The notes: generated from the letters alone by a model not told the origin. DNA of 64,000 bases from Linum tenue (GCA_946122785.1 CAMGYJ010000008.1:22407475-22471474); one strand, 5' to 3'; positions 22,458 to 32,918 are shown, counted from the first letter of the stretch. Translations and numbers: made by a program.

Positions 22458-23720
22458 TAGGGATAGCAACAAAACCCGAACCCACGGATACCCATCCCAT
22501 CCAACCCGGTCAACGCGAGCAAAATCCGTGTTGACGGATTTTGGGCTGGGTTTGGATTTAAACCTGTTTACTATTCACCGGGTTGGATTGGGTTTGAGTT
22601 TAGATAAACTCGGTCCATGGCTACCCGCCCACACTCATATAATTAATTTTCTCGGTATATTTAATATCTAAACAACTAATCTTCAGTGGTGGCCACCCCG
22701 GTCTCCGGTCCAGTCCTCCTCTGGATCCGGTGTTAATATAGTCCTTATTAATTTTTTGATTTTAGGCATTCGGTCTAGTGTTATTTTACAATAAGATTGG
22801 GTATAACTAGAAAAATGATTCAAATGAACATATTCAAATCTCTCCTCTAAATTTAGCCTACAAGTTCTAGCCCTAAAGATTATTCGTCTAAAAAAAATAA
22901 CGAAACCTAAAAGTCTAAAAGTCTAAAACGTAAAAGACTCAAAGAAATACGAGGTTTGTTCCCTTGAAATTTACTAGAGCAGCTGGTGGATATAGGGATA
23001 GATACACAATGCAAATTGATAAGTCGATTGATTTGTCTGGTGTTGATGCTACTCGTTTCAACAGCTACTACGGAGAGAACCTTTTCAACAATGAAACATG
23101 TGAGAACTGATTTGCGCAACAAAATGAGTGATGAATTTTTCGCTGATTGCTCAAGTATTTTATTTGAAACGATGTATACTATTGGTCGCTAAATTAAAAT
23201 ATCGTAATATACAATTGACATTGTAAAAAAAATTATATAATTTTTTTTTTACTGTTCTAATTTTCAAATGAAATGCGACCAAGTGCTCTTCTGTGAAAAG
23301 GATTCGTCGCTGCTAATCTTATTTATGTTTGTGGAGACATGTCTAATTTTTTCTTTGTAATTGTGTAGAATGAAGTTGATGTTATCGAGTGGAGAGTGAA
23401 AAAACTTAATTGAAAGGAAGAAGCTTTCAATTAATCATATTATTTATGGATAATTTGTGATTGACTTCAATTTTCTTGAGTTTTCTCGATTGGTGTTGAA
23501 CAATTTGTATAGTTAATTTGTGATTTGCTTGAAGTTTCTAGGATGGTGTTTTATATATAGATAATTTGTATTGAGAGATTGATATTTGACTTTAATTTTG
23601 ATAGGAACTTGTTATTGTAAATTTTTTACGACAAAAACCCGTGGGTACCCATGAACCCGCGGATACCCAGCGGGTTGGGTTGGGTTTGAGTTTTTCAAAC
23701 CCAATGGGTTTTACCCTGGG
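22458..23720 (+). mobile_element. Decayed hAT element (dimerisation domain remains)
   Basis: The left end reads tagggatagcaacaaaaccc followed by cgggtaccc-type repeats. The right part (23630-23715) carries the inverted equivalent (acccgtgggtacccatgaac, gggttgggttgggtttgag). This pattern is typical of plant hAT ends. Inside, 22986-23192 encodes LISRLICLVLMLLVSTATTE followed by RTFSTMKHVRTDLRNKMSDE, the C-terminal hAT dimerisation motif. The catalytic part is gone. I could not define the right terminus or an 8-bp target-site duplication. Confidence 0.6.
22986..23192 (+). pseudogene. hAT transposase C-terminal dimerisation fragment
   Basis: About 68 codons ending in a stop. It shows the hallmark STATTERTFSTMK...LRNKMSDEF motif of hAT transposases, through which transposase monomers assemble. 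The residues after MSDEF (ADCSSILFETMYTIGR) also fit the family. There is no DDE core upstream. Confidence 0.8.
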
Positions 23721-23723
23721 TTT

Positions 23724-23912
23724 TTTCACTGATAACGATCAATTTTAGAGTTGACCGCCACGTGAGCAAAAGTTAAGGAATTGGACGGAGAGTGACCAAA
23801 CGTGAATGATTTCAGTAAACTAAAGTACCACCAATGGATTTAAATTTTTCGAGTGACCAAACTTGAACATTTTTTGCTATCTCAGTGACCAACCATGCAA
23901 TTAACTCAATAA
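23724..23912. repeat. Solo terminal repeat related to the 30.0-kb MULE
   Basis: Read on the minus strand this begins gagttaattgcatggttggt and includes tttggtcactctccgtccaa and a gtggcggtcaactct stretch, closely following the order in the terminal inverted repeat at 30037-30238. No second terminus is seen nearby, so it is probably one end of a fragmented element. Confidence 0.55.
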
Positions 23913-23940
23913 ATAACATGGTATAGAAACCGGGAGTTAA

Positions 23941-24742
23941 TATTTGACGCCCTAGATTTTTAAATTTATCGCCCTAAATCTACCATATTGACGATTTTAC
24001 CCCAACTTAAACTTAATTCTAGAATGCAATTCCCCCGTCCTTCCCCTGTCTTCACCGCCTTCCGAGAAACACAACCGCCCGGAGTTATGATTTTACAACC
24101 GATCTGTGCTGCGCTAAACAAGCCGCCTACCCACCACAATCCGTCGAGAAACAGATCGTCTCCCCACCCCGACCCTTCTCCAAATGCGTTCGTCACCCTC
24201 TGCCAGTTAAATTGCCAATCCCTTCGGTCGCCGGTGATTAATCCCTAACCCAGAATGGCCAATCCCGTCGGTCGCTGGCGTTAATCCTTCTCAGGGGCGT
24301 TTTCTTCTTCATCTATCCCGTCGCCGGCGAAATTGACTTTGCTGCTGCTCCGCCTCGTCGCTGTTGAGGATGGAGGCGCTGAAGGAGAGAGAAAGCCCGA
24401 GCGGCTGGCTGCTGCTGCTCAGCCCGTCGGCGGTGAGGAAGGAGACGGAAGGCCGAAATGACTGACTGTTGTTGCTCCGCCCATCAAAAGTTGAGAAAGG
24501 AGAGAGTTATCCGCCTCTGCTGCTGCTCCGGCCCCTTCGTTGAGAAAGGAGAGAGAAGGGAGTTGCCACGGCGGCGTTGCAGCAACACTCGGAAGGGAGT
24601 CTTCACGGCGGCGGCGAAGACTGCATTGGCGAAGAGCTTAATGCTAGGGCGATAATTTGTTAGGGATTGGGAATTGTGTGGACAAAAACGTCAAATTACA
24701 AAGTTAGGGCGATAAATTTTAAAAAACTTAGGGCGTTAAATA
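23941..24742. mobile_element. 802-bp TIR element with GC-rich interior
   Basis: The ends are inverted repeats of about 65 bp: left tatttgacgccctag plus aatttatcgccctaa; right, read backwards, tatttaacgccctaa plus aatttatcgccctaa. The interior (about 24020-24640) is much more GC-rich than the ends and contains the repeated ggagagaga/gctgctgctccg phrase, which suggests captured gene DNA. I could not identify a convincing target-site duplication, so the superfamily is open. Confidence 0.65.
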
Positions 24743-24816
24743 GGAATCCAGTAGAAACCTAGTTGTTAAGAACTACAAAATGGAAGTGCCTCCCTACAAA
24801 GCGGATCTAAGTTTGA

Positions 24817-25269
24817 GGGGTCGTTTGGAGAATATGATTTTAAATCTATAGATTGTCAACAACCTAAAGATTCTAACTCTTCGGATTGTTGAAAATAGAT
24901 TTTAAAATGTTTAATGTTTGGTAACTGTGATTGTTAACATCCAATGAAAATAAAAAAAATTAATTTTATATTAAATAACATGTTTATCCTTGATAAATAA
25001 TTAGAGTGATTCGAGAAATATTAAAAACTTTGTTAATAAATATATTTAATATGATAAATAAATAAAAGAAAAAGTAGGAGAAAAAAATATCACGAATCAA
25101 GATATAGAATCTCTATGGTTGTGAGAGATTTGATATCCGTAGATTTTAGAGATTTGAAATCTCTAAAGCTAAAGTCCACACTACAAAAAGTAACAAAAAA
25201 ACATAACTTTCTACAAAATCTACGGATTCAATGAATCCACCCTCTAAATCTCGTTCTCCAAACGACCCC
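24817..25269. mobile_element. 453-bp MITE with ggggtcgtttggagaa termini
   Basis: Inverted termini ggggtcgtttggagaa (24817) and ttctccaaacgacccc (ending 25269), AT-rich interior, no coding. A 3-bp TGA flanks both ends (24814-24816, 25270-25272), so a Harbinger-like 3-bp duplication is possible but not of the canonical TWA type. Confidence 0.75.
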
Positions 25270-25375
25270 TGAATATTTTCCTATTTTGTTTTTGTTTTTT
25301 TGAACGGTATTGTGTATTCCATCATAAACCAAGTACTTATTTCCCCAAGGCCGGAAGAGCACTGTCTGTCCTGGA

Positions 25376-26169
25376 CAGTGGCGGAGCTAGCCCATTAGTG
25401 GGCAGGTCCCCGGACCTACCTTGGGTTTGGTCTAGAAAGGCAAAAATATATACATATGTTTGTGTTGCACGTGGGCTTTGAGCCTTGTCCTTTTCAGAAT
25501 TGGAATGAGTTCCTTTCTTTCACTAAGCTATACAAAGCCCTTTAGTTTTTGCTATTCATGTAGCAGACAATTTTATATTATATTTATTTTTAGCATATTT
25601 TAATTAACTAACAGAATAGAAAGACCCAACAAATTGTTTAATCTTGAGATGTCAATCCCTAATTGTTGCTATCGAAAGACTTCTCTCTTGTTCGTTGACT
25701 TACCTCTCCAACCAGCAACAAAAGGCCGCCTGCGTACTCTCACATCTTGATCTTCATCAACTAGATGCTTATATATTTGATTTGAAGACTGTGGAAAGGT
25801 TTGCAGGATTAAAAGGAATTGCTGAGCTTTCTAGGGAAATGGTTGTGTAAAAAAGACATCGAGTGTATAGACTTCTGATGTTGGCATTGTTGCTACCTGT
25901 TGCCACTGCAAGTGTTGAAAGAACATTTTCTGCAATGAACTTCGTGAAGAACACGCTTCGGAATCGGATGAGTGATGAAATCATGAATGATTTTTTAGTT
26001 GGTTACATTGAGAGCGACATTCTTGATAGTTTAGATGATGAATGTATTTTACATACTTTTCAGAATATGAAAACACGACGTGGGTCTTTGTAAAACATTA
26101 ATATAAGTTATTTTATTATTATTTTTAGTCGTTGGACCCACCTTAGAAAAATTCCTGGCTACACCACTG
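25376..26169 (+). mobile_element. 794-bp internally deleted hAT element
   Basis: Starts cagtggcggagctag and ends ctggctacaccactg, which are imperfect 15-bp inverted repeats of a form common in plant hAT elements. The flanking 8-mers gtcctgga (25368-25375) and gtcttggg (26170-26177) agree at six of eight positions, consistent with a decayed 8-bp target-site duplication. Inside is the C-terminal end of the transposase. Confidence 0.8.
25650..26093 (+). pseudogene. hAT transposase C-terminus (ZMYM1-like type)
   Basis: The stretch 25863-26093 encodes LALLLPVATASVERTFSAMN, then FVKNTLRNRMSDEIMNDFLV and a normal C-terminal tail ending in a stop. This is the hAT dimerisation domain. Immediately upstream (25650-25850) a frame with LDAYIFDLKTVERFAGLKG continues the family pattern but stops a short way before, so the two parts are separated by at least one stop. 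The DDE core is deleted. Confidence 0.75.
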
Positions 26170-26850
26170 GTCTTGGGGTGCTAAAGAATTACTTCTTAAG
26201 GCAGTTGCTAATGTGTTACCAGTCTATGGTATGTCTTGTTTCCTGCTACCTCTTTTCTTATGCCGCTCGTTAGATAGACATCTGGTTAGGTTTTAGTGGG
26301 GAGTCAAGAAAGGAAAAAGGCGGATTCACTGGTTTCTTAGAAGGTGATGTGCCTGAGTAAACGTGAGGGTAGGTTGGTTTTCCACTGATTTGAAGAGTTT
26401 AACCAAGCTTTGTTGGCTAAGGTGGCTTGGCGAATCTGGAAGGATCCCAACTCGTTGTTAGCTTGTGTGTATAAAGGGAAATATTTTTCGAACTCCACTA
26501 TTCTACGTGCCATGACTGGGTCCCTACCCTCATGGGGTTGGCGGAGGATACTCCGAGGTCATGATCTGTTGCTTCAAGGGGTTAGATGGCAAATTGGTTC
26601 AGGGGAGTCAGTTGAGGTGCTCACTAATAATGTGGTGCCGGCTCTACACCCTTTGCCTCCAAAACCTCGTCAGGGTATTATTGGGGTGGAGGGGAAAGTG
26701 GCATCTTTGATTAGTCCTAATCAGGGTGTCTGGAGGGTTGATTGACTCCGCCAAATCTTCGAAGAGGACACTGTCAAAGCTATTTTGGCTATCCCGTTAC
26801 CCCTTATATGGTCATCTTCAACCTTAGACAGACAAGGTCGTGTACATGTT
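26170..26850 (+). pseudogene. L1-type LINE ORF2 fragment (end of RT domain)
   Basis: Starting at the hAT target site, the translation reads SWGAKELLLKAVANVLPVYG, then, after frame breaks, LAKVAWRIWKDPNSLLACVY and KGKYFSNSTILRAMTGSLPS. This is the conserved stretch that follows the reverse transcriptase active site in plant L1 ORF2. It is a different family from the LINE at 9.5-15.6 kb, has several frameshifts and stops, and lacks both ends. Confidence 0.75.
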
Positions 26851-26914
26851 TAGAAGCACAAAGTTAAATTATCCCGTTACCCCTTACCAAACCAAAAACC
26901 CTAACCACCTTAAG

Positions 26915-27640
26915 ACTAACTCCAACCCACAAAGTTAAATTTGGCTCTCCAAATAGGTAAATATGGTTTTTTAGCTTCTCAAACCCCATTTTCACACCAA
27001 CCCTACAAAAAGAGATTCCCACCACCCTTTTTCAATCTATTTCAATAAACCATACTTATTTGGCCTCTAATTTTTATATTTCACTTTAATTTTTTATAGT
27101 TCGCTATTACTTTTGAAACCAAATTTTTTGATGTATTTATTTTTAAATTTCGAGATAGAAATATTTTTATAAAATTAGTCGTTAATTTGTTATCGTTAAC
27201 TTTGGAACCACTCCAAAACATTTTTCTTCAACTCATTTGAAACTTCTTTCCATTTCTAAAACAAACACATTCGTCACTAGGTCAATTGATTCTCATTTAA
27301 ATTTGAATCACACACCAACAAAGCAACAACCAATCACAAATGAGGAAGGAGAAGGGGAAAAAAATGCCTGACACTTTGGGCGGGCCGGGCGGCTGGGTTC
27401 ACCCCCGCGGTAGGAAGTTTCCTTCTGCGCACGTGCGCCCCAACCGCTCGGGTCTGTCCGTCCCATGTGGCGGGAGACCCACTTTTGTCCAGCCATAAAT
27501 GGCTTTTCTTCCCAAAACTAAGTCAAATTTGACTCCCAAAACCCCAATATCCATATTTGATTCCCTCTTTTTTTTGAGTTGGAGTAAGAAAAAAAAATAC
27601 GACTATTTAGCTTTTTTGCTCCCTGGGTTGGAGCCAGGCT
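26915..27640. mobile_element. Probable TIR element (ctccaaccca termini)
   Basis: The left end has actaactccaacccac, and the right end has tgggttggagccag as its inverse. Near-terminal sequences also mirror each other (caaataggtaaatatgg versus ccatatttgattcc). A GC-rich island at about 27370-27480 lies inside. No target-site duplication was resolved. Confidence 0.45.
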
Positions 27641-27799
27641 AAGGCCCAAGCCTAGCTCTCCATATTCCCCAATTGTTTGAGTGATGAGCTCACACTCATA
27701 GCAAATGGAGAGCTATCTATCGGAGATAAAGAGAGAAAGAACCATGCATTTCATTGCATACTCCAAAATTTGAACTCTCTTCAGTCCCATCCATAGAAT

Positions 27800-28230
27800 T
27801 AGGGCTGGCTATTTGGACCGGGACCGGATGAAAAACCAGAAACCGGACCGTATAACCCGGACTGAGACCGGACCGGGACCGGATAGTAAACAATCCAATC
27901 TAATCTTTGGGCCTAGATTTGAGGTAAAAAATCGGATAAAGACCAGATAAGAGAGCTCAACACCCAAAACTCAAGGGTAATTTGCATAAACGGTCACAAA
28001 CCTTTACACTTAGTACAAAACTTAACCAACTCCTCACCCTTTTAGGCCTTAGGCCACTCAAATTCTCACAATCTTAATATAAAATCAAGACCGAATTGGG
28101 ACCAGACCGGACCGAATCAAGACCGGACCGTATCCAATCCAATCTTCGGTCCTTATATTTTCAAAAAACCCGGACTGGACCGGATCAATTTGGGCCAATT
28201 TAACCGGACCGGACCGTATAGCCACCCCTA
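27800..28230. mobile_element. 431-bp hAT MITE with 8-bp TSD
   Basis: The ends tagggctggctatttgg and ccgtatagccaccccta are inverted. The exact 8-bp duplication catagaat occurs at 27792-27799 and 28231-28238. The sequence is rich in ccggaccgg motifs near both ends and has no coding potential. This places it with non-autonomous hAT elements. Confidence 0.85.
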
Positions 28231-28417
28231 CATAGAATGACAACATAGATACACTAAAATAATACCCGTGGAAGGGGTACCTGTTTACATCAAAATAATT
28301 TTCATTAATTATCACGTATAAACAGCTTGGCCACTTTAAGTAGATGGTCCATGTGTACATGGATTGTCCAATTTATCAAGTCGGGTCGTAGGTTTGGTGG
28401 ATGGTAGCTAGGTATAT

Positions 28418-28680
28418 GGATACCATCCAAATTCTATTATGGATGGTAGTGTTCAACATTAAGGATACCATCCAAATCCTATTATGGATGGTAGTGTCCA
28501 ACATAATGGATACCATCCAAACCCTATTATGGATGGTACCTTCCAAGATCATGGATACCATCCAAGTCCTATTATGGATGGTAGTGTCCAACATCATGGA
28601 TACCATCCAAATCCTATTATGGATGGTGTCATCCAACAACATGGATACCATCCAAGTTATTTGGTGTATGGTGACCATCT
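28418..28680. repeat. 45-bp tandem repeat, about 5.8 copies
   Basis: ggataccatccaa recurs at 28418, 28463, 28508, 28553, 28598 and 28643, exactly 45 bp apart. Each unit contains both accatccaa and the inverse-like ttatggatggt, so single units can fold back. Because 45 is a multiple of three, both strands show open frames of 93-100 codons with a 15-residue periodicity; I treat these as by-products. Confidence 0.92.
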
Positions 28681-28689
28681 AATTTCTCA

Positions 28690-30036
28690 TCTATGGTACG
28701 TAGGGTTGATTGTTCAGTGACATGATGACGTGTTGATGATGGTTACCGGGAGCAACAACTGGCTTGCAAAGGACGCTCAGAGAGGAGTTATAGGATGCTA
28801 TGTGGAGCTGATTTTTGGGAAGAGAGAGAGAAGGCGGCTAGATGGTGATGCACAACAAAACTTGCAACAAGGCTCTAGATGAAGGACAAACAAATCAAAC
28901 AACAACAAGTCTCGTCAAAACTTTATCTTTCTCTCTCTAGAATCGTAGTCGTAGCAATAGCACCAGGGACCCTCCAATGAGGCTTCTCTGTAACGTAGTC
29001 AGTAGTTGCGGAGCTCTCAAGGAATCTCCATAGAAGTAGAGGTAACAGTAAGTAGATCCTTGGATGTATGCATTGAACACCCTCGTTCGAACAGTGTTTG
29101 AAGAGGTGTGAATCGAGTAACATCGTTCTCTGTTTTCTTGAAGTCAGGGTGCGAAATTCCACCTAAAACAGTACCCTTTTCACCAAGGAAGACTTGAGTT
29201 GCATTGATGGAGACCCCACTCCGCCATCACATAAAGTTTCAAATGGATGGTTGGTTTAGAAAGTGAGGAGGGATGGATGGCAGTGAGGAGAGCACAATTG
29301 ACAAGGCAAAGGAGGACGAAGGAAGAGAAGGGAGAGATGAACTAACAGATCCACCACCTGAGCTTGAGAAGATTCTGCAGGAGAACATTATTGGAGCTAG
29401 CTTCCCTAGGATGGTTTCCCATTGGGGTAGATGATAGAGTGGTCTTAAGCTGCTATTGAGTTTCTCTATTTTTGCAGTTCTGTTTTCTAGTTTTGATATT
29501 GATTCTGTCTAGGCATCCATCTGGTCTGCTGCGCCTGTGCAACTGGTTTGGGTGAAGCTGTGACTTGACTTTTGTTTCGTTCCTTGGCCTTGTGCCTCCC
29601 TTTAATAAAAAAAAAATATATGAAAATTGGTGTATTGTAGTATACATTGTTTGGTTATTGTGTTATTTAAATAAGTTATATTACTTTTTGGATAAAATGT
29701 CACTTTCACCTTTTGTTTTTAATATAAAAAAATTCAATACACATGAAAGGTAGGGACATAGTTGGAAAAATAAAAAACAACAATCTCAATCAAACAATCA
29801 CCAAAGTATGCATGTATTGTTTGTACAAAAAATTCAAAAAGAAGATGCATTATGGACAATGCATGTATTGTGACAATCACTAAAATTAAACAACCCCTAA
29901 AACAATGTTTGATTCGAATTCAATCTATGATAATGTCGAGCATTTTGTTTGATTTTGGTGAAGTTCAGTTCAATTTTGACCAAGTTGGCCTAACGTCCAT
30001 CCCTACTACCAAATTCACTTTCCTTTTAAACTTTTC
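28690..30036. other. No gene; possible retroposed 3' end near 29.6 kb
   Basis: No supported frame. At about 29460-29617 the sequence resembles a LINE 3' untranslated region, ending ttccttggccttgtgcctcc and then a run of A at 29607-29616, but no target-site duplication was found. Confidence 0.4.
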
Positions 30037-30238
30037 GGGTTAATTGCAAGGATAGTCATTGTGATTACTAAAAACGTTCATGTTTAGTCACTAAAAATAT
30101 TTAATTCCAATCGTGGTCACTAAAATTAATAAAATAGTTTAAGTTTGGTCACTCTCCGTCCAACTCCGTTAACTTTGTCTGATGTGGCAGTCAACTCTCA
30201 TAGTTGACCGTTAAATGTATGACGTGGCAATTAAAACA
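30037..30238. repeat. MULE terminal inverted repeat, left
   Basis: Inverse of 32717-32918; carries the Ca. 15-bp terminal gggttaattgcaagg and the internal gttgaccgttaaatgt motif. Confidence 0.85.
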
Positions 30239-30471
30239 TAATATAAAAAATAAAATTTAACCTATTTTAAATTTCCAACTCATTATCACATTAAAAAATT
30301 AAAAAAAACTAATTTCATTCTCATCCATAAATCTAATTTGTTCGGCAGCATCCCCACCCTAGCCTTCTCCGGTGGATATCACCCCTCTCAGCTTCCCCTT
30401 CGCCCACCTCTACACAACCTTCAGCCTCTTCGACTGCCGTCATCGTCGCCAATTACTTTGCTCGGTGGCCT

Positions 30472-30746
30472 TGATGAACAGATTCCCTCCGTTCTAGGGT
30501 TTTGCTCGAAACTCACGAGCGAGAGAACGACGTTGGTGTCGATAAACCTTAAGTTTATTGATTGATACGGAACTAATGCCCAAGTTACATATTTATAGAC
30601 TCACAAAAGCCTAATGCGTAGCCTAGTCCTACCCCTATTCGGCTACCCCTTCCCAAACACAAAAGGAAAACTTGACCCAAAAGGGAAAACACCCTAGCCC
30701 AACCGAAAAATACCCAAAAGCCCAATACCGAAAAATATTCTCATCA
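30472..30746 (-). repeat. LTR (3' LTR of the minus-strand element)
   Basis: Direct repeat of 31620-31895, differing by scattered substitutions and short indels, which shows the insertion is not brand-new. Confidence 0.92.
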
Positions 30747-31604
30747 ATCCATCCCCCTCAAAGAAACTTGGTCCCCAAGGTTCCTTCCAATGTCGAGACG
30801 CGGTGGTCGACGGCGAAAACAACAGCAGCTCTTGCAGTGACGTTGATGCTTCCGTCGCTTTCGAAACTTCCAGCTTTTCGTTTGGCCTCGAATCTTCTCC
30901 ATTGTAGCGGCTGGAATTCCAAACCTGGCCGCTTGCACATAGGCACAAAAACTCTCTTCGGTAAAATATTTTGAGCTTGGACTAAATAGAAACAGGCATG
31001 AGAGCCCTCCACCATCGCCATTATTTTGATCCCAGGAAAGAGCATGCCATGTATGCACAATTAGAGGGACGAATATTGGCTGCAGCAAAACAACATCAAC
31101 ATCGTCACCAATATGCTTGGTTTGCCTCTTTGACCCAATCAAAGGAGCGTCAGCTCTACCCCGCCTCTCTTGCGGCTTCTTCTTTTCAACCGGTGGCTTG
31201 CATGGCGGCCCTTGGAACAGCCCCAAAACTCCCCTGCCGCACACAACGATCCCGTCCTCCGTAGATTGAGCCCTGATATCAATCTCCTCCTCACAGCTTG
31301 CAAATCGATAGGTGAGAGCCTCGTCGAGGTGGTGACCACCGCGGCGCACCGCTTCCTTCCTGTCGATCTTGTTGACGGAGATCTCCATCTTCTCCGTCGC
31401 CCTGACTTCATTGGCGACGACGCGAGCCATGTCGTCGTCGTTGCGCTTCCCTTGCAGGATTGTTGCGCGATCATCGTTCAGCTCCCACTCGCGGCATCGT
31501 GCCTTGAGTTGCTTCAATGTTGCGGCCGCTTCTGCACAAGTATCCCGGCGAAGTGCTATCGATCGTAACTTCAGCTCACGGATTGTGGCTAGGTCGAGGA
31601 CCAT
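30744..31604 (-). CDS. ORF filling the TRIM-like interior, unknown
   Basis: A 286-codon frame that starts with an ATG lying inside the primer-binding site (CCATGG) and stays open through the whole interior, stopping at the TGA that is the first three bases of the 3' LTR. The N-terminal 60 residues look helical and charged (LRRDTCAEAAATLKQLKARC, KMEISVNKIDRKEAVRR). The C-terminus is basic (KSWKFRKRRKHQRHCKSC). I do not see a gag zinc knuckle or any enzyme motif. It may be a reduced gag, an acquired segment, or chance. Confidence 0.5.
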   Translation of the reverse strand: MVLDLATIRELKLRSIALRRDTCAEAAATLKQLKARCREWELNDDRATILQGKRNDDDMARVVANEVRATEKMEISVNKIDRKEAVRRGGHHLDEALTYRFASCEEEIDIRAQSTEDGIVVCGRGVLGLFQGPPCKPPVEKKKPQERRGRADAPLIGSKRQTKHIGDDVDVVLLQPIFVPLIVHTWHALSWDQNNGDGGGLSCLFLFSPSSKYFTEESFCAYVQAARFGIPAATMEKIRGQTKSWKFRKRRKHQRHCKSCCCFRRRPPRLDIGRNLGDQVSLRGMD

Positions 31605-31617
31605 GGCTCTGATACCA
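31601..31617 (-). promoter_or_regulatory. Primer-binding site, tRNA-iMet type
   Basis: Minus strand TGGTATCAGAGCCATGG, the widespread plant retroelement site complementary to the 3' end of initiator methionine tRNA, starting two bases inside the LTR boundary. Confidence 0.88.
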
Positions 31618-31619
31618 AT

Positions 31620-31895
31620 TGATGAACAGATTCCCTCCGCTCTAGGATTTTTGCTCGAAACTCACGAGCGAGAGAACGATGTTGGTGTCGATAAACCTTA
31701 ACTTTATTGATTAATACGGAACTAATGCCCAAGTTACATATTTATAGACTCACAAAAGCCTAATACGTAACCTAGTCCTACCCCTATTCGGCTACCCCTT
31801 TCCAAACACAAAAGGAAAACTTGACCCAAAAGGAAAAACACCCTAGCCTAACCGAAAAATACCCAAAAGCCCAATACCCAAAAATACTCTCATCA
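31620..31895 (-). repeat. LTR (5' LTR of the minus-strand element)
   Basis: Direct repeat of 30472-30746; the primer-binding site lies next to its inner end. Confidence 0.92.
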
Positions 31896-32600
31896 GGCCT
31901 TCTCCGATGTAGTGTGGCGTCGTTGACGAAGGGGGCTTCCTGGTTTCCTCAGATCTGGAGCGAATCATTTCTGGGTAGAGCCGTAGAGGTAAAGTTGGGT
32001 GAGGAAGAAGGAGCAGCGCCGCAATCTAGAAGCAGAATTGAGGGCGAAGTGGTGGCTGGATATTATGGCCAAACTTCGGTTCCCTCTTGGCGTTCGGCTG
32101 CTGATTCCCCTTTGTTTCCGGAAAAGGTCAAAGCAGCGAAATACGCAGGACTCCCCGTGGAAGACAGACAAAATTGAAGCTTTAAGCTGGGTGGGGACAT
32201 CGAAGGCGCTTCTTTGGTGCTTGACTCGGCAGTCAAATTTTGGTCAAACGCCATGATCGACGACACGTCCAAGCTAACTATCATAATGCAAGAGGCGGCA
32301 TCGTTCAAGGTCAGACACGGGCAGGAAGCAGAAGCTGCCCGAATTTCAGGAGAAGATGGTGATTCCCGCCTTATTCGACCGGGTTAAGCCCTCTCCTTCT
32401 TTTCTCCGGCCTGGGCCGCAACCCTCTCATCTCCTTTCTTTTCTTCCTTTCCGGAAACGAATGATGACGGAGGAATTCGAGGCGGCGGAGGTGGTTTTGG
32501 TGTTTGGAAGGCGGGTGAAGGCATACACATGTAGGGTTTTGGTGTCAAGGCATAATCAAGGAAACACTAATTTGGTTGAATTAGAAGCCCTCTACCTACC
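31896..32600 (+). pseudogene. Captured gene fragment inside the MULE, unidentified
   Basis: GC-rich coding-like DNA that continues across the LTR element from 30340-30471. Frames shift: one reads KVKAAKYAGLPVEDRQN near 32130 and, after a stop, KLGGDIEGASLVLDSAVKFW and then SKLTIIMQEAASFKVRHGQE (about 32180-32330), which looks like real protein sequence. I do not recognise the family. The stop and the lack of a start mark it as a relic. Confidence 0.4.
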
Positions 32601-32716
32601 CGTGAATATACAATATATACAGTCCACTCCAATAAAAAGTAGCTTATAAGAGATTAAATTTTATATTTTTTAATAGTTGTAAAAATGAGATGGAAAAGTT
32701 AAAATTATTATTTTAT

Positions 32717-32918
32717 TATTATTTAATTGCCACATCACACATTTAACGGTCAACTATAAAAGTTGACTGTCACGTCAGACAAAGTTAACGGAGTTGTACG
32801 AAGAGTGACCAAATTTAAACTATTTTACTAATTTTAGTGACTAGTATTGGAATTAAATATTTCTAGTGATCAAACATGGACGTTTTTAACCATCAATAAC
32901 TAACCTTGTAATTAACCC
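32717..32918. repeat. MULE terminal inverted repeat, right
   Basis: Inverse of 30037-30238, ending ccttgtaattaaccc. Confidence 0.85.

Larger units (their letters stand above)
30472..31895 (-). mobile_element. 1.42-kb LTR retroelement (TRIM-like), minus strand
   Basis: Direct repeats of 275 and 276 bp flank an 873-bp interior. On the minus strand the LTRs begin TGATGAGA and end GTTCATCA. Right after the 5' LTR comes a tRNA-iMet-type primer-binding site (TGGTATCAGAGCCATGG, plus coordinates 31601-31617), and just before the 3' LTR a purine-rich tract (TTGAGGGGGATGGAT, about 30747-30761). The 5-bp target duplication GGCCT is exact (30467-30471, 31896-31900). No gag, protease, RT or integrase motif is visible, so it is non-autonomous. 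Confidence 0.92.
30037..32918. mobile_element. 2.9-kb MULE-like element with about 200-bp TIRs
   Basis: Long terminal inverted repeats (30037-30238 and 32717-32918) begin gggttaattgcaagg / gggttaattacaagg and stay alignable for about 200 bp, including tttggtcactctccgtccaa and ccgttaaatgt. The 9-bp flanks aaacttttc and taaaatttc agree at six of nine positions, compatible with an eroded 9-bp MULE target duplication. There is no transposase. The GC-rich interior (30340-30471 and 31896-32600) looks like captured gene sequence, as in a Pack-MULE, and is split by an LTR element. Confidence 0.78.

Noticed and set aside
28376..28720. Repetitive 93-100-codon frames and a possible CRISPR-like array
   Set aside because: Units are directly adjacent with no unique spacers, the genome is eukaryotic, and the 45-bp period is a multiple of three. 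It is a tandem repeat.
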